Origin: Akkermansiaceae bacterium UBA1518
GTDB lineage: Bacteria; Verrucomicrobiota; Verrucomicrobiia; Verrucomicrobiales; Akkermansiaceae
Assembly: GCA_002323895.1 (NCBI GenBank)
Contig: DCQM01000222.1
Coordinates: forward strand, 1 to 8,276
Direction: 5' to 3'
Length of the DNA stretch: 8,276 nt
Part shown: piece after piece, positions 1-6,136 of the stretch
Numbering within the stretch: the first letter of the stretch is position 1
How the letters are laid out: each line of letters begins with the position of its first letter
Notes under the pieces: model-generated
Told to the model about the DNA's origin: nothing
The model's input: the letters and a program-made list of their open reading frames with translations, nothing else
Databases searched by the model: none
Made by a program: the position numbers and the translations under genes

Positions 1-141
1 ATGTAAATAACGCGCAGGCTCTTCCATTGCCCAGACACTCCGCCAGAGACCGTGAAGCAGAACCACCCGTTCACCATCATTCACTCGCACACGGGGACTG
101 TGCCACGGCATCGGTGGAATAATCATCTTCAATCGGTTCAT
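1..141 (-). CDS. alpha/beta hydrolase, N-terminal part only (cut by window edge)
   Basis: The minus strand is open from an ATG at 141 to the window edge, giving 47 codons. The peptide contains ERVVLLHGLWRSVWAMEEPA at residues 24-43. The stretch VVLLHGLWRS is the typical beta-strand plus HG oxyanion-loop motif of alpha/beta-hydrolase-fold enzymes of the lipase/esterase type; the nucleophile serine would lie beyond the window, so substrate and activity cannot be given. There is no signal peptide in the visible part. An in-frame TAA at 163-165 bounds the ORF upstream. A GTG at 157-159 is an alternative start: it has a Shine-Dalgarno-like AAGGTGG 8 bases upstream, while the ATG has only AGGG three bases upstream. 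The family call is fairly sure, the exact start is not. Confidence 0.72.
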   Translation of the reverse strand, partial: MNRLKMIIPPMPWHSPRVRVNDGERVVLLHGLWRSVWAMEEPARYLH

Positions 142-263
142 TAGCCCTAATTTAATCACAAGTTACACCACCTTGGAAATCGATATACTTTGCCGACAGA
201 ATTGGCTGACACGATAGTCAAACCCTAAAAAAAATATTTATCTCACCTTCTTCTTGTCGGTTT

Positions 264-338
264 ATGACAGGAATGTTTGACTACTACGTCCGCGAGGGCG
301 AACTTGTTTTTGCGCACACATACGCAACCAATATATAA
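264..338 (+). other. possible 24-codon microprotein ORF ending at a terminator
   Basis: A short plus-strand ORF starts at ATG 264 (a second ATG is at 273) and its TAA stop overlaps the first bases of the hairpin at 337-366, whose T-run faces the plus strand. The peptide begins MTGMFDYYVREG and ends FAHTYATNI; I recognise no family. There is no good ribosome binding site for either ATG. A weak sigma70-like pair, TTGCCG (190-195) and GATAGT (213-218) 17 bases apart, could drive a transcript of about 145 bases. It may equally be a small non-coding RNA or chance, so treat it as a candidate only. Confidence 0.22.
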
Positions 339-369
339 AACCCGCTTCTGTGAAGGAGCGGGTTTTTTT
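337..369. terminator. intrinsic terminator, probably bidirectional
   Basis: A perfect 10-base-pair stem is formed by AAAACCCGCT (337-346) and AGCGGGTTTT (357-366) around a 10-base loop. On the plus strand it is followed by an unbroken run of seven T (363-369). Read on the minus strand it lies about 25 bases after the stop codon of the zinc-ribbon/HEAT protein and ends in TTTTATATATT, so it should also stop that transcript. The stronger T-tract faces the plus strand, where no clear gene precedes it. Confidence 0.85.
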
Positions 370-394
370 ATAAACGAAACTTCTCTCTCTAATT

Positions 395-1993
395 CTAACG
401 AGCATTAATTGCTGCGATCGCGCGTTCCACCAAAGCTTTCAGCTCACTGTCAGTTGAACTTTGGTGTTTAGCGAGCGGTTGGAGTGCTCTTTCGGTGCCG
501 ATGCTAGCGAGGACAGAGGCTGCAGCTTTCGTGATTCGAATAGAGGGCCCATTTAAATGGAAGATCATTCTCTTCTCAGCAGCAACTCCGAGTGCAATAT
601 ACTGGGCCGTCCAAACTTCTGGCTTACTACTCCAAAGTGTGTCGATGAGTAGCGGGGCTTTTTTCCCATTCGCTTTGACTAAAAAATCGATGAACGAAGC
701 TGGAACAGTGGAATCCGTTCTTATCATTTGCTCAACTTTTTCGCTAACGATATCCACTGCTACCGAGTTATCCGTAGCCCAGATCAAAAGAGCTCGTCCT
801 AGGTCCGAGAGAAGCTGAGCATCAGTCTCGTTCCGAATAAGACGGATGAACTCTGCGATAATCTCTTCGCCGTAACGACGCTCAACGTTTTCAGGGACCC
901 CAGCTAATTCTCTGACAGCGTCTTTTCTTCTCAACGGATCCAGTGCTCTGAGCTCATTGAGGTTTTCTTTAAAGTACGAGGGGTTCTGCGGATTAGAAAG
1001 CTTGTTTCTAAGATCATTAGTCACCTTCGAATCATGCAAAGCAGAAAGCTCTAGATCAATAAGGCGTAACTTGGGATAAGTCTTCACACGCCCCAACCTC
1101 GGATCACAAATCTTGACTACCAAATCAAAATCGATCGGGAATCCCGAAATCACGATTAAACTACTTTGATCGTTATTACGGGAGTAACGGCTAATCGCTT
1201 CCGTAGGCGGTATTTTGAGTTCAATCTTAAGATAGTTCTCGATGTTGTGGAACTGACTACTAGCCAGATCCTTGATGAAAATCCCCACGAGATGTTGAGA
1301 GGCTAAGCCACCAAACTTTCCCTTAAGGTTTTCCAACCGATCCTCAATCACGTAATAGCCTGTCTCTTCGCGAATCAAGGCAATTGGGTCAGACTCTGAT
1401 TCGTTCAAACCTAGCTCTGGAGCCGAATCTAGAACAGCCTTAGGCGTTAGATGGATAGGACGGACAAAAATGAGAGCAAAAAGTCCACCTCCAAAAGTAA
1501 GCAGAAGCAGAAATGCCCTCCCCCTCCAATTCTTGGCGCCAAAAAGCATCAGGCCACCTGCAACTAGACAAACAAAGCCCCCAAGGACGTAGCGAGCATT
1601 CTTCTCCATATCCTGAAAAATTCCTCCGTCGGAGGTCCCCACAGCAAAAATGAAGGCGTAGAGAAACAGGAAACTAATTCCGGCGCCTACCGCGATATTT
1701 TGTCCGGCGCCAGCTGGCATGATGGCATCCACCCTGGGCTGACCTCCTCCACCCATCGATTTTTCTTTCCGATCCGATTCCGAGGCTGGCTGATCACGCC
1801 CCAATCGACTCAAAAAATCATCATCTCGTTTTACATTCTCTCCTGGATACACCTTGGATCGCTCAATAAAAAACGATTCCTCTTTCACCAAGAAGCGATG
1901 ATCACAAGAACCGCACTCAACCGTCTTGCCGACAAGATCATCGTTCGCTGTAAATCTCTTGGAGCATTTGGGGCATTCAATTTGCAGATTCAT
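395..1993 (-). CDS. zinc-ribbon, membrane and HEAT-like repeat protein of unknown function
   Basis: This 532-residue protein has three visible parts. Residues 1-35 form a zinc ribbon with C7-x2-C10 and C27-x2-C30, with the CPKC...LVGKTVECGSC pattern of MJ0042-type fingers. A charged, glycine-rich linker follows to about 95. Three hydrophobic segments at about 98-119, 134-153 and 159-180 should span the membrane. The rest (about 185-532) is soluble. Its last part, from about 345, is helical with repeated Leu/Ala spacing and a final ASVLASIGTERALQPLAKH unit, like HEAT or PBS-lyase-like repeats. With three membrane segments, the zinc ribbon and the repeat domain would lie on opposite sides. The start is set by the ribbon beginning at residue 5. 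It follows plsC after 85 bases, has a likely promoter of its own, and lacks a Shine-Dalgarno sequence. I cannot name a function; a scaffold or sensor role is a guess. Confidence 0.85.
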   Translation of the reverse strand: MNLQIECPKCSKRFTANDDLVGKTVECGSCDHRFLVKEESFFIERSKVYPGENVKRDDDFLSRLGRDQPASESDRKEKSMGGGGQPRVDAIMPAGAGQNIAVGAGISFLFLYAFIFAVGTSDGGIFQDMEKNARYVLGGFVCLVAGGLMLFGAKNWRGRAFLLLLTFGGGLFALIFVRPIHLTPKAVLDSAPELGLNESESDPIALIREETGYYVIEDRLENLKGKFGGLASQHLVGIFIKDLASSQFHNIENYLKIELKIPPTEAISRYSRNNDQSSLIVISGFPIDFDLVVKICDPRLGRVKTYPKLRLIDLELSALHDSKVTNDLRNKLSNPQNPSYFKENLNELRALDPLRRKDAVRELAGVPENVERRYGEEIIAEFIRLIRNETDAQLLSDLGRALLIWATDNSVAVDIVSEKVEQMIRTDSTVPASFIDFLVKANGKKAPLLIDTLWSSKPEVWTAQYIALGVAAEKRMIFHLNGPSIRITKAAASVLASIGTERALQPLAKHQSSTDSELKALVERAIAAINAR

Positions 1994-2024
1994 GAAGGAG
2001 GTAGCTTATTTGCTATTTCGCTAG

Positions 2025-2053
2025 AGTATTCGCCCATTTGTCCACGCTGACAA
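2025..2053 (-). promoter_or_regulatory. candidate sigma70-type promoter for the zinc-ribbon/HEAT gene
   Basis: On the minus strand TTGTCA (2053-2048, five of six matches to TTGACA) is followed after exactly 17 bases by AATACT (2030-2025, four of six matches to TATAAT). Transcription would start near 2018, giving a leader of roughly 25 bases before the ATG at 1993. The site lies in the 85-base gap behind plsC, so it could let the gene be expressed separately from the tyrA-aroA-cmk-plsC operon. It was found by eye and sigma-factor preference in this organism is unknown. Confidence 0.4.
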
Positions 2054-2078
2054 TCAATCCGTTCAAAATTCGAAAAAA

Positions 2079-2699
2079 TCAATTCTCGGACGGATGCTTA
2101 ATCTTGGCGATTTCTGCCATGATCCGGTCTGAAATTGCCTGATACGCCTCGCGCCCTTTAGCCTTCTTCTCCTCAGGAGTTAAGGTCATCGGATCTCCCA
2201 CAACGATTGTGACTGGGTGAAATCGCAGACGCCCGCTTCCTCGCGGCAAAGCCTCAAAAGCCCCAAAAATCCGAACCGGCTGGATGACCGCTCGGCTTTT
2301 GGCCGCAATTAACCCGACACCAGCTTCCCCTGGCTGCAATTTGCCATCCAAGGTGCGTGATCCTTCGGGGAAAACGACTACCTGTTCACCACTCTTGAGG
2401 ATTTTGATGATTTTTTTTAGGCTGCTCATATCCGGAGCGTCCTGGTCAATTGGTATGGCATTCCAGCGTGAATAAAGCCATTTCGTCACCCCCCTAAAGA
2501 GGGTCTTGCGAGCCAAATAATAAACTGAATTATTGTAAGCGATCCCAACTAACGGCGGATCCAAAAAACTCTCGTGGTTTGAAGCAACCAAGACTGATCC
2601 GTCCGTAATCAACTTATCACGACCTACCACTTGGTATCGAAAAAATGCCTTCGCCGCTGCACGGAAAATGGTGTGCCCAAACCAATAAGTCGTCTTCAT
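2079..2699 (-). CDS. plsC: 1-acyl-sn-glycerol-3-phosphate acyltransferase (PlsC family)
   Basis: The 206-residue protein belongs to the PlsC/LPLAT acyltransferases, which transfer an acyl chain to lysophosphatidic acid to make phosphatidic acid at the inner face of the cytoplasmic membrane. The catalytic motif H-x4-D is present as NHESFLD (H42, D47), the acyl-acceptor motif as FPEGSRT (110-116), and the fourth block as VIQPVRIFG (138-146). A weakly hydrophobic N-terminal helix (about 5-22) could hold it to the membrane. Its length is close to the usual 200-250. It starts 3 bases after the cmk stop, with GGAAAG of the cmk end as a possible ribosome binding site, so it is co-transcribed with cmk, aroA and tyrA. 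The family is certain; the exact acyl acceptor is not, since paralogues acylate other lysolipids. Confidence 0.9.
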   Translation of the reverse strand: MKTTYWFGHTIFRAAAKAFFRYQVVGRDKLITDGSVLVASNHESFLDPPLVGIAYNNSVYYLARKTLFRGVTKWLYSRWNAIPIDQDAPDMSSLKKIIKILKSGEQVVVFPEGSRTLDGKLQPGEAGVGLIAAKSRAVIQPVRIFGAFEALPRGSGRLRFHPVTIVVGDPMTLTPEEKKAKGREAYQAISDRIMAEIAKIKHPSEN

Positions 2700-2702
2700 A
2701 TT

Positions 2703-3353
2703 TTAGTCTTTCCAGCCAAGTTTAATGAGTGCTTCACGAGCTGCCTCAACAGTCCCGTCAATCGTAAGGTCTGAAGAATCAATCACGATGGAACCATCCG
2801 CAACCTTAAGTGGGGACGCCTTACGATTACTATCTTGAGCATCCCGCTTCGCGACTTCATCGGACTCTCCTTCCTTCGCACGCCGAGCCGCTCTGACCTC
2901 TTCGGACGCACTAATATACAGTTTAAAAGGGGTATCTGGAAAAACCACCGACCCAATGTCCCGGCCCTCCATCACCACATCATATTCGCCAAGGTAGTCG
3001 CGCTGCATGGCCACCAGACTTTCGCGCACTTCGGGAATTGATGCCACCTTAGAGACATGTTCGTTCACTCCAGCACTACGGATCTCTATCGTAAGCAGAC
3101 GATCATTGATGGCGATAGTGGAGAGATTATTTTTAACGCCGCAGTCGATTCGCATCCGGGACATCGCTTCTAGCACAGCGGCCCTATTTTCCGGATCAAT
3201 CCCCTCCTGTAAAACCTGCCAAGTGACTGCGCGATACATGGCTCCAGAATTTACCATAACGAGCCCAAGCGATTCAGCGAGACGCTTGGCGACCGTGCTT
3301 TTACCCGAAGCAGCGGGACCATCAATTGCAACAGCTCGGTATATTTGACTCAT
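2703..3353 (-). CDS. cmk: cytidylate kinase
   Basis: CMP/dCMP kinase, which phosphorylates CMP and dCMP with ATP in the cytoplasm and recycles CMP released by phospholipid and RNA turnover. The P-loop is GPAASGKST (12-20). Further family blocks are NSGAMYRAV in the CMP site, IRSAGVNEHVSKVASIPEVR in the nucleotide-binding region, VVMEGRDIGSVVFPD, and the C-terminal RDAQDSNRKASPLKVADG lid segment. At 216 residues it matches the normal length of about 220. The usual Asp of the (L/V)D(S/T)GAMYR motif is Asn here, while the serine is kept, so I expect a working enzyme. Its ATG overlaps the aroA stop by 4 bases (ATGA), which points to translational coupling. The gene pair aroA-cmk is a common bacterial arrangement. 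Confidence 0.95.
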   Translation of the reverse strand: MSQIYRAVAIDGPAASGKSTVAKRLAESLGLVMVNSGAMYRAVTWQVLQEGIDPENRAAVLEAMSRMRIDCGVKNNLSTIAINDRLLTIEIRSAGVNEHVSKVASIPEVRESLVAMQRDYLGEYDVVMEGRDIGSVVFPDTPFKLYISASEEVRAARRAKEGESDEVAKRDAQDSNRKASPLKVADGSIVIDSSDLTIDGTVEAAREALIKLGWKD

Positions 3354-4663
3354 GGCTGGGAGAACGTTTCAAGGTGGTGAGCAAAAGTCGGATATGAAGT
3401 GGCAACGCAAGCCGTATTCGCAATTGTGGTTTGGCCTTCGTTGGCCAAAAGTCCCGCAATCGCAAAGGCCATGGCAATGCGGTGGTCGCCATAGCTTTCC
3501 AGCTTAGCTCCCTTGAGAGTCCGCCCTCCGGTGATGACCATCCCATCTTCAAATTCTTCAATCTCGCCACCCATTAGGCGAAGATTCCTGATGGTAGTTT
3601 CGATACGATCCGTTTCTTTAACCCGGAGCTCGGACGCATTACGAATTGTCATCACCCCTTCTGCTAAAGCGCCTGCCACCGCTAGAATGGGAACTTCGTC
3701 AATTAGGTTGGGCACTTCCTCTTTCAAGATCTCGGTGCCTCTGAGCTTACCTCCCGTGATTTCAATTCGCCCTAGCGGTTCGCCACCATCTTTATGCTCC
3801 AGCTGAACCTCGATCTTTGCGCCCATTCGGATCAAAACATCCAGCAATGCGGTCCGAGTTGGATTCAACCCCACGTTATTAATAATCAACTGCGATCCAG
3901 GAGCACAGGCAGCTGCTACAATCCAGAAAGCTGCACTCGAAATATCTCCTGGCACGACTAGGTCGCAGGCCTCAACTACCTGTCTTCCATCAATGGAAAT
4001 GGTGTTGCCCTCAGTTTTTACATTCACCCCGAAGGAGCTTAAAAGCCGCTCGGTGTGATCTCGATTCGTCGCCGGTTGAATCACGGTGGTGGTCCCTGAC
4101 GCGAATAATCCTGCTAACAAAATCGCGCTCTTTACCTGAGCGCTCGCCATAGGCATCTCATAGGTGATCGGCTTCAACTCTCCGCCCGTGATCTGAAGTG
4201 GGGCACATCCAGGCTTTGCTCCACGCGTTTCAAACTGCGCCCCCATTTTAGCGAGCGGAGTAATGATTCGGTCCATCGGACGGCCAGAAAGCGATTCATC
4301 ACCAATCAGAGTGCTGTCAAATTTCTGCGCGGCCAGCACACCCGACAAGAGGCGCATTCCCGTTCCAGAATTGCCACAATCAAGTTCTCCGGCGGGAGCA
4401 TGTAATTTCCCACCACATCCGTGGATAACAAGATCAACCGGTAAATCGTCAGTCCCTTTTTTAACCTCAAAACGAACCCCAAGTTGCGCCATTCCGCGCA
4501 GGGTATTCACGCAATCCTCGCTCGAGAGGAAATTTTCTACAAAGCAGGACCCATTGGACAGGCCAGCAAGAATAGCAGCACGGTGAGAAATACTCTTATC
4601 CCCCGGAACCGCGAGCTCGCCAGTGATCGATTTTAGCGGACTAACTTGGATGGTCTCACTCAT
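3350..4663 (-). CDS. aroA: 3-phosphoshikimate 1-carboxyvinyltransferase (EPSP synthase)
   Basis: EPSP synthase joins shikimate-3-phosphate and phosphoenolpyruvate to give EPSP, the step before chorismate in aromatic amino acid synthesis; it acts in the cytoplasm. The 437 residues cover the full two-domain fold. Visible motifs are GDKSISHRA (21-29), CGNSGTGMRL (96-105), SGRPMDR, SAQVK (174-178), RDHTE (201-205), NPTR (267-270), the catalytic DE at 322-323, RVKETDR (347-353) and YGDHR (391-395). GDKS, SAQxK, RxHTE and NxTR are the four motifs used to define class II EPSP synthases, the glyphosate-tolerant type. However, the position of the tolerance-linked alanine of CP4 EPSP synthase is glycine here (G100). 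The start overlaps the tyrA stop by 4 bases and its own stop overlaps cmk by 4 bases. Confidence 0.97.
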   Translation of the reverse strand: MSETIQVSPLKSITGELAVPGDKSISHRAAILAGLSNGSCFVENFLSSEDCVNTLRGMAQLGVRFEVKKGTDDLPVDLVIHGCGGKLHAPAGELDCGNSGTGMRLLSGVLAAQKFDSTLIGDESLSGRPMDRIITPLAKMGAQFETRGAKPGCAPLQITGGELKPITYEMPMASAQVKSAILLAGLFASGTTTVIQPATNRDHTERLLSSFGVNVKTEGNTISIDGRQVVEACDLVVPGDISSAAFWIVAAACAPGSQLIINNVGLNPTRTALLDVLIRMGAKIEVQLEHKDGGEPLGRIEITGGKLRGTEILKEEVPNLIDEVPILAVAGALAEGVMTIRNASELRVKETDRIETTIRNLRLMGGEIEEFEDGMVITGGRTLKGAKLESYGDHRIAMAFAIAGLLANEGQTTIANTACVATSYPTFAHHLETFSQP

Positions 4664-5493
4664 AAATTTCCGGAAGGATTCTCTTTGCGGGCTTTGACCT
4701 CCGCAAGATAACTTTGCAGCCCTTTCTTGTCCGATTTGGCGAGGTGATCAAGCATCTCTCGTATTTCCTCTTGGGCATCCTGCAACGCAACTGTCACCGC
4801 GGCCCCATTCTCCACCATAATTTCCGCCCACATCTCAGGATCTCCTGACGCTATCCGTGTGGTATCCCGGAACCCTCCGGCCGCTAAAAGTTCGTCGCCA
4901 GGAAATCGCAAGGCGGCGGCAGCCGTTGCCACAGCCATGGCATGAGGAAGATGACTAATCCGCGCAACCGCTCGATCATGGTCTTTCGAATTCATGACTG
5001 AAATTACGCATCCCAACTTTTCCCAAAACTTTGCAACCGATTGCAACTCATCGTTCGGCCTCTCTTGATCATTTGTCAAAGCACAAGCAGCGCGTTTAAA
5101 AAGGTCAGCGCGCGCCGCTTCAATTCCGGTCTGCTCCGATCCAGCCATCGGATGGCTCCCGATAAATGGGATCCCATGTTCATTTGCCACCTGGTGGGGA
5201 AGCGCCTTTACGCTGCCCACATCGGTCACGATTGCCCCTGGTTTTAAATTCCCGCTTATCGACTCTAACAGGAGCCCCATTACTCCCACAGGAACTGACA
5301 AAATAATAAGATCCGCTTCCTTTACCGCAACCTCCAAATCCGTAGTTGCTTCCAATCCAATCTTGCGAGTGAGCTCGACTCGCTCAGGATTTCTTCCCCA
5401 TAAAATTACCTCGTATCCTGCACCACTCGCAGCCAGCCCTACGGAGCCCCCAAGAAGGCCTGGACCAAGAATCGCAATTCGGGAAAATGACAT
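4660..5493 (-). CDS. tyrA: prephenate/arogenate dehydrogenase (TyrA)
   Basis: TyrA oxidatively decarboxylates prephenate to 4-hydroxyphenylpyruvate, or arogenate to tyrosine. The N-terminal Rossmann fold carries GPGLLGGSVG (10-19), then DVGSVK (91-96) and HPMAGSE (114-120). The helical second domain has ISHLPHAMA (179-187) and the GGFRDTTRIASGDPEMW block (206-222). At 277 residues it is a stand-alone enzyme with no chorismate mutase and no C-terminal ACT domain, so allosteric control by tyrosine is not evident. After the second beta-strand it has WGRNPER instead of an acidic residue, which suggests NADP rather than NAD, an inference. The start is fixed by the Rossmann motif. It is the first gene of the tyrA-aroA-cmk-plsC operon, and an intrinsic terminator sits just upstream. 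Confidence 0.94.
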   Translation of the reverse strand: MSFSRIAILGPGLLGGSVGLAASGAGYEVILWGRNPERVELTRKIGLEATTDLEVAVKEADLIILSVPVGVMGLLLESISGNLKPGAIVTDVGSVKALPHQVANEHGIPFIGSHPMAGSEQTGIEAARADLFKRAACALTNDQERPNDELQSVAKFWEKLGCVISVMNSKDHDRAVARISHLPHAMAVATAAAALRFPGDELLAAGGFRDTTRIASGDPEMWAEIMVENGAAVTVALQDAQEEIREMLDHLAKSDKKGLQSYLAEVKARKENPSGNL

Positions 5494-5501
5494 GAAATTG
5501 G

Positions 5502-5536
5502 AAAAAAAGAGCCGGATTTCCTTTGGGAAATCCGGC
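5502..5536 (-). terminator. intrinsic terminator between the lipoprotein gene and tyrA
   Basis: On the minus strand a perfect 11-base-pair stem (5536-5526 with 5521-5511, GCCGGATTTCC pairing with GGAAATCCGGC) with a 4-base loop is followed by TC and seven T (5508-5502). It lies 23 bases after the stop of the lipoprotein gene at 5560 and ends 8 bases before the tyrA ATG. It should end the lipoprotein transcript, and any transcript reaching tyrA from upstream has to pass it. Confidence 0.93.
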
Positions 5537-5559
5537 GTCGGGAAACTCAGATGCCCACT

Positions 5560-6033
5560 TTAGGGGACTCGAAACTTGTGTTCGGGATCCCCATCATTCG
5601 GGTCGCGAATGAGCGTTCCGCTTGGGATTCCACGCACATCAACAGCTTTGTTAGTCCACGGATTAAAAACATATCCAGGTTTGGTAACAATCGCACGAGC
5701 TGTGCGATATTTGCTAACTCGCTTGATTGGCTCGCGCGGGATCGGCTGAATCACATCAGTTGTTCCAGAGCCGGGATTGATTCCATTAGCTAACTGCTCA
5801 TTTTGTAGTCTTTCGCGACGCGCCTTGGCCTCGGCATTAGCCCTGTCGCGCGCTTCTTTGAGCTGAGCCTCAGTTCCAAATTGTCCAGTTGTATTTGGGA
5901 ACAGAGGGTCTACCGCTTGAGCGACTGGCAAATTTTCAGAAGTTGGAGATGATGGCGAAGGCCTTAGCATCGAACAGCTGAAACAGAGCAAGCTGCAAAA
6001 AAGGAGCATGAGGTAGTGTTTCAGAGAAAACAT
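5560..6033 (-). CDS. small putative lipoprotein with verrucomicrobial-style C-terminal motif
   Basis: A 157-residue exported protein of unknown function. Residues 1-19 form a signal peptide with one Lys and a hydrophobic core (YLMLLFCSLLCF), followed by a lipobox-like CFSC with the likely lipidated cysteine at 20. The lipobox is imperfect (Cys instead of Leu at -3), so lipidation is probable rather than sure. A Ser/Pro-rich linker follows, then a charged helix (about 54-82, rich in Ala, Arg, Glu) that could form a coiled coil, and a C-terminal segment 112-157 with the pattern KPGYVFNPW...VDVRGIPSGT...DP...FRVP. I recall similar tails in short verrucomicrobial envelope proteins but cannot check it. 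There is no Shine-Dalgarno sequence before the ATG. It is transcribed towards tyrA but cut off from it by a strong terminator. Confidence 0.82.
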   Translation of the reverse strand: MFSLKHYLMLLFCSLLCFSCSMLRPSPSSPTSENLPVAQAVDPLFPNTTGQFGTEAQLKEARDRANAEAKARRERLQNEQLANGINPGSGTTDVIQPIPREPIKRVSKYRTARAIVTKPGYVFNPWTNKAVDVRGIPSGTLIRDPNDGDPEHKFRVP

Positions 6034-6062
6034 GGCTTTTAAAATAATAAGGGTTGAGGATA

Positions 6063-6118
6063 GTGCATCATTGCACCGCGACCATCCCTTTCATCGCGAT
6101 CTTTGACCAACTTGTCAA
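6063..6118. promoter_or_regulatory. three consecutive short inverted repeats in the divergent intergenic region
   Basis: Within the 103 bases between the lipoprotein gene and the luxE-like gene lie GTGCA-N4-TGCAC (6063-6076), CGCGA-N12-TCGCG (6077-6098) and TTGAC-N6-GTCAA (6103-6118), almost end to end. Both genes read away from this stretch, so it must hold both promoters. The last dyad is 18 bases upstream of the luxE-like ATG and contains TTGACA on the minus strand. I could not find a convincing -10 box for either direction. Arms of five bases arise by chance fairly often, so an operator role is only possible. Confidence 0.25.
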
Positions 6119-6136
6119 GTCACCACCCGAAACGAA

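Noticed and set aside
216..221. TTGACT on the minus strand as the -35 box of the hydrolase promoter
   Set aside because: At 16-18 bases downstream there is only TGTCGG-like sequence. The nearest TATA-like element (about 182-188) is 28 bases away, so the pair does not fit a sigma70 promoter.
1700..2050. Plus-strand ORF of 116 codons, and the AAGGAGG at 1994-2000 as its or another gene's ribosome binding site
   Set aside because: It lies antisense to the start of the zinc-ribbon/HEAT gene, which has clear domains. The peptide shows no recognisable motif, and the AAGGAGG leads only to stops within a few codons.
3007..3348. Plus-strand ORF antisense to cmk (and similar open frames antisense to aroA and luxC)
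   Set aside because: These are shadow frames of well-supported genes; their peptides are rich in Ser, Arg and Ile without domains and have no ribosome binding site or promoter.
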